Below are positions 13,701-25,900 of a stretch of DNA of 64,000 nt, in pieces. The notes below the pieces were generated by a model that did no database searches, was not told the DNA's origin, and saw only the letters and a list, made by a program, of their open reading frames with translations. How positions within the stretch are numbered: the stretch's first letter is position 1; the number at the start of each line of letters is the position of its first letter. Source of the stretch: Parus major (taxonomy: Eukaryota; Chordata; Aves; Passeriformes; Paridae); the NCBI RefSeq assembly GCF_001522545.3, contig NC_031769.1, positions 129,665,613-129,729,612 of the forward strand, read 5' to 3'. Position numbers and translations under genes: made by a program.

Positions 13701-16700
13701 TATGGATGCTGAAAATGTGCAGGAGCCATAGCAGCCCACAGCTCAGCAAGGGTTTTCTGTGTCATGCTATGTCAATAGAATTGAGCATCCAAAGCATCTG
13801 AGCTTCTGTAGTCTGAATGTACTTACCAGAACCCTGTGGAAGAAATACATGGTATTGGTTTTTGTCATTTTGGGGGAAAAAATAAAATACAAAATTACTA
13901 AACACTTATTGGTAAATTTTTCTACTCAATTTATTTGCAAGGATGTAAGGTAAGAGTTGCAAACCCTGTTTTTAAGTTCTGCCCACATATTTGCCATTTG
14001 ATTTCCCTGATTAGGCCGTGCTTATCTTTTAGCAATATCTATAGCATCTAAGATACTAAAAAATTATTTTTTTCCTACTATGATGTCAATTCCATAGTGG
14101 GTTTTAGCACTAAAATGTGTTAAGTTAATGTAGTGATTGCATTCATAGCTGCTCTTCAGAATTACTAATTTAGCAGAACAGGGGACCCTGATGCTTCAGG
14201 TTCCTAGGGAGTAGGTTAACACAAATAATATTTACCTTAGAGAAAAAGTGTGTCAAGTACATTACAAAGCCATGTTTGTGTTTACTTTGCAATCGTGATG
14301 TCTCATCTGTAATAGATCAAGAGTTTTGCTTTGTGCCCACTCAGACTCACGATTACAGTGGGTTTGAGCCAGATTTTTTTCTAAAAACCAGTTTAGTCTG
14401 ACTGCACCCCTAATGGAAGGCACTAGGGTTCAAGAAACAAACACATAACACTTGGATCTAGGTCTTCCGAAGTCATAGATAGTCTTAGAAACTTCTGGCA
14501 CCTTTTATTCTTGTACACCCTCTTGAAGTGTTTTGGTGCCAGATTTTGATATGTATGGTTAGGGAGAATGCCTCAAAGGTGAATAAATTTATAAGCTGGT
14601 ATTGGTATCACTTTCTGCAGCAATCTCGAGTTCATATTTTATCAGGTTCTTTTACTTTCTGAAAGATGTACAGTATTGCAGGTTGAGATCATTTACATTC
14701 ATTATGTGTTTAATGTAATTATTAAGACTAGCTTCTTATTGTTTGCACTGGACTTAGGTAAATGGATTATTTGTACTTCATCTATTAATGATGAAATCCA
14801 TATTGTCTCAATGGAAAGGATGTCAAGGTTGATGAAATTTTACATTCTGCTGTACTGAAATGTAGCTTTGTGCCAGAAATACTTTGTGTGTTACTCTGAG
14901 AGGTGAAACAGCTGAATTTTTTCTTATTAACATACCTACATTGAAAATTCACAAAGCAGAGATCTGCAGTCAGCATGTAGGTGGGATTTAGTGTCTGGAC
15001 TTTGAAAGAAGAAATTTTCATAATGCAGTTTTCTATACTGCTACTATTTGGTGGTCATTTCAAAATATGTCACTACTTAGCCACTCTTGTATTGTGAAAT
15101 TTCTGCACATATACTGTTGTAAAAATTTCATCTGATTTTTTTTGACCTTAAAGAGAGGGGAAAATATCAACACTGAAAGGCTGATAGTGGAGGTTATCCA
15201 CTTTAGAGATGTAAGAAGGGAAATTGGAAATGGGAGTGGAGAAAAAAAAAAATTGGTTGTTGGAAGGTACATATGGAGATGGTGTTTGCAAAGGGATCCT
15301 GCAGTTGTGAGGAGTTGTGAAGCTGCCCTGTACAGCTGCAGGGGTCTGCAATACAAAGAAAACTGCTATTCATATCCAAAACTATTCTAAGCATGAATAT
15401 TATTCCCAGTATAAAACAAGTTTAAATATTTTTAGTAAGACCAGCCATGCCCAGCAATTTGGTTAACAAGATGATTTTTGGGTAACAAGAACAGTACTTC
15501 TTATATGGTATTACTGAACAAATATGAATCTATTGTATTTACTTACGGTGGTGGGGTTAGTTTGGTATCCTCTGTGTTTGTGCAAATAAGCAAGATGCAT
15601 TTCCTTCAAATCTCTCAGTTATTTATTTCCTTCTAATTAATTGATTTAGGTATATAAAAATCTCCTGTACATCAGGCTGTATGGCTGCATTTTGTACAGT
15701 TTCTTATGAATATAAGTAAATACATTGCTTCATCTCTTAATTGCCCAGCTATGCCACTGATGACCCAATCCCTACAGTGTAAAGCTGCTGCCATTGAAGC
15801 TCAGCCAAACTCCAGGGCCCTGTCTATAACATGCTGCTGTAAGCAATTCTTAGTGTGTAGAGCCAAAAACCTTTTCCTTTGCTTTCATTTCTACTTCCAT
15901 TTGCCCTGGGATTTTTATTTCCTAAGGAAGATTGACATTTCAGTTGCTTAAATATGTAAAAATCTATGTGTTTTGCCATCACTGGGTTTAATTAAAGGAT
16001 CTTTGTTTTAATCTTTGTTTCTTTCTACTTGTCTTGAATATATAATATATTTGTGAGCGAAGTAACTGATTAGCAATGCTGCTGAGGTTGTTTAGATGGT
16101 GTTCTAAGATGTTTATCATTACTTACTTTTTGTTTGCTTTCTAATTTCTCAGTTATTGGAGCAAAAATGTTGTAGAATTCTGCAAATCTTTAGGAATTGT
16201 TACAAAAATGTTAGCTTATGTGCAACTGGAAAACGGTTTAATGAGTTGTAAAACTGTGGTGTTCATTTAAAAAAAAACCAAAATGAAACAAACCTCAAAA
16301 ATTATCTGTACAAAAGTTGGAGTAATTCTGAACCAGTAGGTTTTTAAAACTGCCAGCAGCCTCCATTTTTAACTTTAACAACTGTCTTCTGAAGAAAAAA
16401 AAATTGATAAGCATCAAGATTATTCTTAAACTTTCTTTGGCTTTACCCTGCAATGATGATGTGCTTAGCAGAAGAAATAGTTTGTTGTGTAAGGAATTTA
16501 TTTTTTAAAAAAATCCACATCTTGTCCCTTTTTTATGCGATGCATTTGCGTGTGTTCATACCAGTATGGACATATTGAGATTCAAATGCTTTTTAAAGAA
16601 GTTTTGGGGTAGTATTTGTGCTATAGAGAAGCTTTACTTTGTTAAAAACATTTACATTTCTTTTTATTTGAATCACTGCGTGGGGTAAATTGTCTTTCAC

Positions 16701-17467
16701 AAATAGTGTTAACTTCTCTTTCCTTGATTTCCAGTTGTAAATATTTTATGTCTTTTGTGTATTTTCTCCTGTTGCAATGCATTATTTTGCATTGGCAAGA
16801 CGATCCAGATCTTTCCACCTGTGAATGTAATGGCAGATGTTTAGTTTCCTGTGACAGAATGAAGCCTATTGAAAGTTAGTGTTCAACATCAGTTGCTATT
16901 TCATCTAGCTGATCTACACATTGCTTCTGTGTACTCTGTGAAGTTTATTAGTTACTGTTTCCTCTTGGAATTAATTTGAACCATATGTCTGATTATTAAT
17001 TATGCACTCTGGTTTGTGTGTTGAAAAAAATATTTCCTGCATTTATTTATATTGTTTGAAGTCCTGGGATCTACACTATAAAATGTTATATATTCACTCC
17101 AAGTGGTAGCTAATGTAATGTGATATAAATGGAGAAGCTACACATTAGAATTTTTTTATTTATTCTATGATATAATTGAACTTAAAAAGGACTTTTCCCG
17201 TGCTTATATGCATGTCATGTAAAGTTTCATTGCTGTGGTTCATTATTCATTTGCAGAGTATGGGCTTGTTAGCACTGCAAAGGTGATTTCCATTCTTGTG
17301 TGCTGTAGTAGCATAATGGAAAGTCCTGAAAGAAGTTGTAAGTTAAAGCTTAATTTAATGTGTCTTGTTTAATTGTTGGGTGGAATGTCACTGAGCTCAA
17401 CTCAGTGTTAATTCTTTGGTGACTTCTCATAAGATACTCTGTTTATGCAGAAGAAATAATCGAGTTC
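4776..17467. other. A+T-rich non-coding stretch
   Basis: About 12.7 kb with no exon that I can support. Frames of 60-145 codons exist (for example 11095-11532 on the + strand), but they lack convincing splice sites, start context or recognisable domains. Homopolymer tracts and short A/T runs are common. One good-looking + strand donor at about 13952 has no credible partner acceptor. It is probably intergenic, or intron of an unseen gene. Confidence 0.55.
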
Positions 17468-17605
17468 TTCACAGTGAGGGATTTATTAGTTGAGCTCAAT
17501 TTGCCATCCTGAGAACCATAGGCTTGCCTCTAGACCTTTCACAGTGAGGGATTTATTAGTTGAGCTCAATTTGCCATCCTGAGAACCATAGGCTTGCCTC
17601 TAGAC
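17468..17605. repeat. Perfect tandem duplication, period 70 bp, two copies
   Basis: A 68-bp block starting TTCACAGTGAGGG and ending TCTAGAC occurs at 17468-17535 and again, without a mismatch, at 17538-17605, giving a 70-bp period with a 2-bp joint (CT). Perfect identity in otherwise freely diverging DNA points to a recent event, or to an assembly artefact. Each copy carries an internal GAGCTC. No reading frame runs through it. Confidence 0.95.
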
Positions 17606-20600
17606 TTAATAACTACAAATGAGCAAGAATACTGCTGTTACAAATGCTTATTCCATAATCCTTAGAGCAGAATTAACTTGGATGTGGATAACCCAGTTAC
17701 AGGTCAGAGAAGGATTTGATCCTCTCCAAAAGTCAATCCGTGCTCTTGCATGGACCCCCTAGCTCTAACTGCAGCAATGCTAGCATGTATGAATTTAAAA
17801 TATGTATATACATTAAATGTAGGCTTACATTTTTGTTTGTAGGGAAAGAATCTCTTAAGGGGAAATATTGTGTGGTGTGTGTTTCTCTCTGGGAAGTGGC
17901 TGGAGACTGTTGAGCAGGAATAGTTAACTTGAGGTCTGTGAAAATGAGTGGTGAAGAAGATTCCATGTTAGAATACAGTGTTCTAGACATAAATGTAATC
18001 GTTCTGGAATTGTAGTATTGTATGCTTGTGCCTATAGGACAAAATTAAGGCATATAAAAAAACACATCCTTGTAGTATTTATTATGTTCCAGTTTTTCTG
18101 CACTGTAAAAAGAGATATTTTCTGTCTGTGATGTGCTGAATATTGAATTAATTTCCAAAGGAATGTCTGCTTTTCATTTTTAAGATGGTATTGTGTTTAA
18201 TGCATTCTAGGCATGTGAAAATGATTATGGAAATGAGGGTATGTGATCTGAACTTCACTGCCACTTGGGTGTGCAGTGTAACTTGTGTTAAAGGCCAATG
18301 TTATTCAACACTTCTGCTAATAAGGGCAGTTCTTTGTTAAGCACAATAATCCCATTTGATTTGTCTTTAGGGTACTTCTTTAGAGGCAGAATAGATACAG
18401 AAATTATATTCTCAGTATTAAAAGTTGAATTGAGAGTTGACTTTTTAATGGTTTTATCTGGGAAAAGTGATTTGTCTGAAAAAAAGTTCCACTGATGGAA
18501 GGCCTCATAACTTGACTTCCTCATTCCACCACCCCACCTCTCAGTATCAGAGTTGTAATTTTTATAGAAGTATTTTTCCAAATATGTAGTAAAGTGTTTC
18601 TAAGTAGCAAACAGAAGACAGTAGCTTTTCTGATTTGGACTAGTAGAAGGGCTGTTGTCATTTGTCTTTTCTCTTGCAGATTGGCTTTGATGCTATTTCA
18701 TTAGCAATCTCTCACATACAGATCTTCTCACTCTGCTGATGACTATAAATAGCAAAATTGTGCCATGATGATCCCTCTGGAAGAATAGCAGTGGCTCCTG
18801 ATGGTGTGGCAGTGTAAAAATGGCCTGGACTATTGACCAGTTCCCTCAGTTTACTATTAGCTAATTATGCTAATTGGCAAAGTTTATTATTTAACATTGC
18901 TCAGTCATAAATTAACTTGCTAAAATGCAGTATGTGAAGAGCTGCATTTGGACAGTTTGAAGGGCTTAGGAGAATTGAGTTCTTGGTTTAAGACAACAGC
19001 TGGTTGGACTGCTGGAGAGAAATGAATTTTCTCCTGTGAGCTCTCTGTCTTAAAGTCCAAGGGAAGAATACTAGTTTTCACAGTTTTATTGATGCAAATA
19101 AGAGAATATGCCATGTGTTGCTATGTAATGGAGAAATGTAGTTGTTTTTAAGGATTTAATTTAGCTGGGCTTTAAGTGTAGATTTATAATTAACATGCAG
19201 ATAGTTAGCAGTGCTAGAGAAGTAAATGGGTTTTTAAGATTAATTATCTATTTGGTTCTTCGAGACTTCAGGATAATAGAGGACAGTGCTTCATTTTGGT
19301 AAATAAACCTCTTCATTTGTTTGTTGAAAAAATTGTACTTGAGTGGAGTTAAAACTTTAGAGATGTATTTCACCAAAATATTTGCCAGGAGAGTACTTTT
19401 TGCTCTCAAGAAAGCATTAAATGTAATCTACATTTTATGTAAGGCATGTTATGTAAGGAAACTATTTATCAATGCACATCTGATACAAGCAGGTAGTAGG
19501 CAAATACTTCATCCTCTTTTCCTTACAGAAATCTTTTCCCTGGATTTTTGAGTAAGGAACATGAAGTTAGAACTTCATTTTAATGTGGAAAAAAAGAAGA
19601 ATATGTAGTTAATTTATCAAGTTATTTTGCCTTAAATAGTATTATAAAATACAAAACAGTGGTTGTCGCTTACTGATTCAATTAACAGTAGATGTAAGAG
19701 ATACAATTTACTACCAAAAAAAGAGTAAAATCTCAAAGATGAAGCATTGTGTAGTTTCCAAGCAAGTAATACAGGACACATTTAAAAAACATAAGAAATG
19801 GTTTAATTTCATTAACTGTGGTCTAATATGTTGTGCATCCCACTCTTGGTAAACCACAACGGCATTTACTGGCTATTGCTTCAAAGCACTACTGGTTTTC
19901 ATCCCTTTCATTGGCCAAATGTGTCATAAGAGCATTAACTGAAGTCTGGAAAACAGTTCTCATGGATTTTGCTTTAATGATAAATCTAGCATATAGTACA
20001 CTTGCTGATATAATCAAGTGAATGGAATTTCCAAAATCTTGACTTAATGTCTTTTAAGTATGAAGCAATAATGTTTTTATGAAGTAGCTTTTAAATGGCA
20101 TTTGTTGAAGTGGAGAGCAGCTGGATTAGAAGGGTCTGTTTCTAACTGCAATCAGCAATGATCATAGTATCATATTACAGTCACCCTATAAAATAGCTTG
20201 TATTTTAAGAAAAATGGGGGGAAAAAAGGGAAGGTAGGAATAGAGAGAAAAGCAAGCATGGTCTGTGTGATGCCCAGAGGGGTCTGGAATTGGTTACAGT
20301 TGGGTAATGTTGCTTCAGCTGTTTTGGGCAACAGTAGTATAGTTCTAAATATACGAAGTTCTTTATCAGTTATTACTTTTTAAATGTTTTGAAGATGGTC
20401 AAATATGCATTTCTCAAGTGTCTTAATATGTAGGGTGGCTTTTCAATTCTAACGTTTACCTGGATAAAATTTAACTAAAATAATGGCCATAATTGTAGAA
20501 CCTTTTGCACTCTTTTCCTGGGTTTCTCTGTAATACAAAGTCTCTTTTTACCATTTTTCCTTTTGTATCCATTTGTGTAAATGGAATGTATCTCTGCACA

Positions 20601-22595
20601 GTCAATCTTTTTCAGCTGATAGGCTTTGCAAGCAGGGAAAATACTTTCTTTTGTTTCTTACAGAATACTAAATATGTTAGTGATGGTGTGTTCTAAAATT
20701 TGTCACTGCTGAGTCTCAAACTTTAATTTAGGAAACCATTGTGTCCTTCCAGTAATTGTTTATCATTCTCTTCTTTAATGTGTAGCATCAAAGAATTTAA
20801 CTGCAAGAATTTGCTGTTGTTGCTGTTTCAGTAATAGCTTGTCATTTTCCTGCACTAGGCAAGGTGTATCTACTTCACTAAATTATCAGGGTCTGCTGGC
20901 TTAACATCGTGCAGGAATATCTTGCGTAATAAAAGCATAAAAATTTTGGAGACATGAAATGCTTTTACGAGGTAGTGCTGTTGATCAATATTTATGAATA
21001 CTTCCCAAGTGTGACTCTTCTATACTTTAATTTTTATTAATTTATTTTTTTTCAATTGAATGCTGTCTGCAGCAAAAAAAATGAATTCAAAAAATTACTT
21101 TATTTCCTTAGAGTTTTGGTATTTTGTTTGTTTCTGAAGGGTTTGATATAGTCTTAGGCAGGATCTGATTAAGATATGTATAATATAACTGTACCTAAAA
21201 TGCCAGCAGCTAAGGCAGGCAAATTTTTGAATATGAGATTTAAGTGAAAAGAAAACAAAAGTATAGATGACTTGACTGTGAAGGTGTAAATATAGTTTGA
21301 CATGTGCAAGCAAAAACAATATAATCATCCCTGCCATGTAGCTGCGTTGACACATCCTTCATCATAAGAGCTGTGTTTCCCTATCCATTAGTTCAAGTAA
21401 GTTCATTTTCTTCCTGGAAAAGAGCTCTTGTTGAAAGTGCTTTGCTTACCTGAACTCTATAGACAAAGAAAAGGTCTATGGCTTGATTTATTTGTATTGG
21501 AATGCAGCTTTTTGGGAATGTTCTAAGGGAAGGCTGCCTCATGATGTGCTGCTTAGATCTGCAAGTTTAATTTTTTTGGAACCGATTATCTTGGAGGGTT
21601 CAGGCCACATTTAAATCCATATATACAAGAAGGCTAAGCCAAGTTCCACATTAGATCTGCTCAGGGAAGTAGGTCCTGGTGTAGTTGGCTTTCTTGGACT
21701 TTATGGACTTTTGTAGAGCCCTACTACTATGAGAGTGTTCAGGACTTTCCTTCCTTGTCATCTGTCTCTTACTAGGACATTCCACCCCTCACAAGTCCCC
21801 CTTGTCCTTCTCCTTGCTCTCTTTCCCTCTTAAATTTCTATTCTCTTATAATTCACTGCATAATATTATTACTTAAAATATCTAATTCCTCTTTTGAATT
21901 TTTTTTGTAATATCCACAAAAACACTTTCTTAAAGATATCCTGAGAAGTCACATTTCTGGAAAGGCACAGTTTTGCTTTATGGACATCCCAATATTTTGC
22001 TCTATAATATTATGGTCATCTTTATCTCTTTTCAAGAAAGATACTTCAAGTTTTTATCTGAACTAGGGCTAATTGATTTCTTGTAAACACTTACTAAGGT
22101 TATAGGTCATTTTAATAAAGCAATCACTGTTCTTTTGAATGTAGTTTTTTCATCAGTGGTGTAGTATGCCATTAAATCTTGAAAACTTTGCCTTCAAACC
22201 ATCAGTCAGTTTCTGCCACATTCCATTTGTTACTGTTTGTTTGACATGGACTCTGCCTTCATTTTACCAGATTAGCAATTCCATTGTTAAATTTTATACA
22301 TGTATTTTGTAGGCTGTAGATCCAAGATGAGTGCAAAAGATGTATCCCTGAAGTTACAAATTTTGTGTTTGATTTGGAAAGATAGTTGTTTCAATTTAAA
22401 GAAATAATTAACTTTGCCTTTTACATTTACCCTATGTTAGAAGAAAAGGGTCAAAAGTGGAAGAATGGCGAGGAGGATAGTGAATTTGCTCAAGTGATCT
22501 TGCTGCTGGGAATGCTAAGAATACCAGGGTGGGAAAACTCCACTTCTTATGCCTACTACTGTTCATCCTCTGACTGTTTTGAGAATTAGAATTCC
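17606..22595. other. A+T-rich non-coding stretch
   Basis: No gene or repeat that I can support. It contains one block dense in transcription-factor-like sites (18690-18960, listed separately). Several 60-100-codon frames on both strands (for example 18288-18581 minus, 21095-21355 minus) have no splice or domain support. Confidence 0.55.
18690..18960. promoter_or_regulatory. Candidate enhancer-like block (MEF2 and homeodomain sites)
   Basis: The block holds a perfect MEF2-type site, CTATAAATAG, at 18743-18752, next to TGCTGATGAC, a MAF/AP-1-like half site. About 110 bp on is a cluster of homeodomain cores (ATTAGCTAATTATGCTAATT) near 18857-18876. Such clustering is usual in conserved vertebrate enhancers, but TAAT cores are also frequent by chance in A+T-rich DNA. 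Conservation cannot be judged from one sequence. Confidence 0.2.
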
Positions 22596-22900
22596 TGTGT
22601 AGAGATAGCACTCTCTAACAGACATGCCCGAGCCTCCTTCTGGGACGGAGTGAGAGAACAAAAGCTCAAAAGCTCAGAGATCGCGAAGGCTCAGCCTTGT
22701 GATAAACTACACGTGCATGAAGCCCTTTGGTATATTGGGGCAGGAAGTGGCCCCTGCTGCTGTCTGCTGGGATGAGCTGAGCCTAACAGAGCCCGTGTCC
22801 CCATGTGTCTCTGCCACCCAGCATCATTAGTGAGGGAATGAAATAAATCCCTTTGCATTTCAGCTGTGGTTTGGTAGTCACCCTGGTCACTTGTAAGTGT
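22596..22900 (+). mobile_element. Probable solo LTR of an endogenous retrovirus
   Basis: A block of about 300 bp stands out from its A+T-rich flanks by higher G+C and CpG content. It has a layout expected of an LTR: a G+C-rich first part, then AATAAA at 22842-22847, followed about 15 bp later by TTGCATTTCA, a plausible cleavage site and R/U5 boundary, and then a short U5-like tail. No gag, pol or env sequence lies on either side, hence solo. I could not define TG...CA ends or a target-site duplication with certainty, so both limits are approximate. It could instead be another class of G+C-rich repeat. Confidence 0.45.
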
Positions 22901-25900
22901 TCATTCATACCCCCTGTATTCTAAATAACCATTTTTTGTTTTGAAGTGTTTCTTTTTGGTTTTGTTTTGACATGCTTTAGTGGCTTTTATACTGAATATG
23001 GCTGAGTACTGTTCATCTGAGTCTGGTGCCTTTTCACCATTTACTACAACCTGTTTGGTTTGAAAAAAACAGCTACCTCTATACACAAGGAAATGACAGT
23101 GTTGTTATTAGTTACATATCAGTAATTATAATAATTAGATCTTACACTAGCATAATATTAACATAACCTCCATGTACATTTCTGAGCCCCCTGTATGATA
23201 TTCCTGTTGGATGACACATACGTGGTCTTGAAATGTCATTAGGTCATGTTTAGGAAAGTGACCTTTAGGAAGCCCCTTCTCTTCTTTCTTGAAATGATGC
23301 AATTAACTTAATGAAGCAGGGGCAGTTGGGAATGGATTCCTGCCAATAGTGTTCCCAGGTGCTGCCAAAGTCCTGGTCTATGCAAAGAAAATGTGGTTAT
23401 GTTCTAGTGCTGGTCAGTGTCTACTGTACCAAGGTGTCGAATTGACATCTTCCCCTCAGCACATGAAATTGGAAAGAGCTGTTATGAGTATGTAAACATG
23501 TTACAGTCAGAAAAGAGAGCAGCATGCTAGGTCTGGTAAATTTTTTTGTTTCCAAGCAAACACCAAAGAGAAGCAAGCATGGGTGCCTGCATATTTGAAC
23601 TCAAAGTTTAATGGATGAAATTAATCTAGGATTAGTCCTGATAGCATTCATAGTTTCTCATCTTTTCTGAGGCAATTTTTAAATGCTGAAATACATACCA
23701 TACAGTGATTATTCTGAATAAATAGGTGGCAACTGGCTTTAAATTTTTTTTTTCATTTTCTTACTGATTCTTTTTATTCTTGATTTTGACATATAAAGTT
23801 TCTTAAAGGAAACTTGCATAAAATTAAGTTTACTGCTTTTTCTGGTTGATTAAAATATTTTTAACATCTTTATGACCACCATGAAATTCTCTGGATGCTG
23901 ATGTCTTCTAAACAGTACTGAGAGAAAGTAATTTTAGTTGAGTTTTAAAATTTCTTAAAATCAGTTTAAATAAGTAAGTTAATCACAATAGTGTTCATTC
24001 TTCACTTTATCAAATGTTTTTAGGAATTCACCTGTGATCTAAGCAATTACAGCAAAAAAATAGAAATAGAAAAATCCTATGTGGCTATAGTAAATGTGAC
24101 AAAGCATAATATATAACTAGTAAGAAACTTTGATATACTGACTATAATTGATTCCAGCAATTTGTCTGTTAAAGCCAATGCAAATAATTGTAACATCTGT
24201 CAAAAACCAACCACTAGCATGAAAACCTTTTAACATTTTGCACTTAATAAACTATTTTATACATAAACTACCTTATTGTTTATATTAAAAACTAAAAAAT
24301 ATTCGATCTGTTCCAGCCATTCTAACAAAAACTTTAATAAGTAGACATTGCATAAAAATGACACAATCCAGCAGTTATTTGGTAAGGCCAGCATAATCAT
24401 AAATTTACCATCCATGCTTTTCCAAAAATACTAACCCATATTGTTCTCTCTGGACCTGTTGCAGGGATGACTAATCCAGCTGCTGAGGTCTCCCTTTATG
24501 TGTTTGATGGAACACTTGGCTTGCTAGACTACAGCTGTGTGTTTATGTGCAGTGCACACCTGCAGGGGCCTGACAAATAGCTGTAGTATGCAGAGTATAC
24601 AAAATTACCCTGGCAGTGCTGCAAATAAGGAAGTTTCTGTTTTGAAGTCCATATGTGTGTGAGCTTGAGATGCCAGCTGGGGTATTTATGTTGCATTGCA
24701 CAGATGTAAAACTGCCAACTGATTTTATACCAAATAAAGGCTAATCTTTTTATACATACTTGGTGTCAGAGTTATGAAGTGGTACATAAGAATGTTCTCA
24801 CGACTTAGCTCTTTTAAAATAAAAGCTGACATTAAAAATTCTCGAATGCACAATATGCATAGATGCTAAAGATAAAAACATGCTGTATTTACTTAGATAT
24901 CTGCTGTAGCATGGTATTTTAAAGGTTTTATTGTTGCTGATGTATAGTTTTTAGCTGCACATAATCAGGACTTGATTTATTGTATGCATATACACTATGC
25001 TATATATTCTTTTTTCCAGGAAGTCACTTCAGCTCTGTGGTGAATCCACTTTATGGGTTCTGAAATGTGAAAGCCCAATTTATATAGCTACTTAACTTGA
25101 AAGCTTTGCTTTCCTATTTTCAAATGTTCTTGAGCACAGTGATAATTTTTCATCAAATGTAGTATGTATTTTGAAAATCGTTATTGTTGTTAGTAAACCT
25201 TGTTTGTGAAGATACTTTTAAAGATAATACTTGCTTCCAAATATTAAAGAAATTAAAATGGAAGCACTAATTTCAGTTGCTAAAGCTAACAAATAGCACA
25301 GATATGAGTTCTGATAGTTTGATGATTTCAGCTAGTAGCTTGGCTTCTGGTATGAAGTGGTTGCAAAGACAAGAAGGTGAAATTAATAGTTTGGTTTGGG
25401 TACTTAAGTACTGCATGCTTAATCTTTTTTAAATGCCTAAAATGAAGGCTTAGGGGGAGAGAGAGGGTTAATGTGCAGATGTGAAAGTGGACAACTTTTG
25501 TGCTTTTGACTACTCACTGGAAGTTCTCTAAGCATTTTGCTACTTTTTTAAGCTTAACACACTCTTCCTTCAATTAATTTTTTTGCATTACTGTGTGAAG
25601 GAATTTTAGTAATATTTTTAATTTGTTGTTTATTCTGGGCTACTAAAACTTTTGAAGATGTATAGAATCCTGCTTTGGCTTACTCTGTCACAATGGATAC
25701 TCGAAATACATTTATGCTATGTATGTAAGAACAAAGGAATTGGGAGCAATGTTGAATTATATCACTGTAGAATGTGTCCCAAAGGACTTAAGAATTTATT
25801 TTGTTAAATGTAGTGAACAGCTTAGAACTGGCTAGCCATCATACACAGCTCACCAGGCTGGTGGAGTTTTTTTAAAGCAAAAGAATTTCATACATATGCA

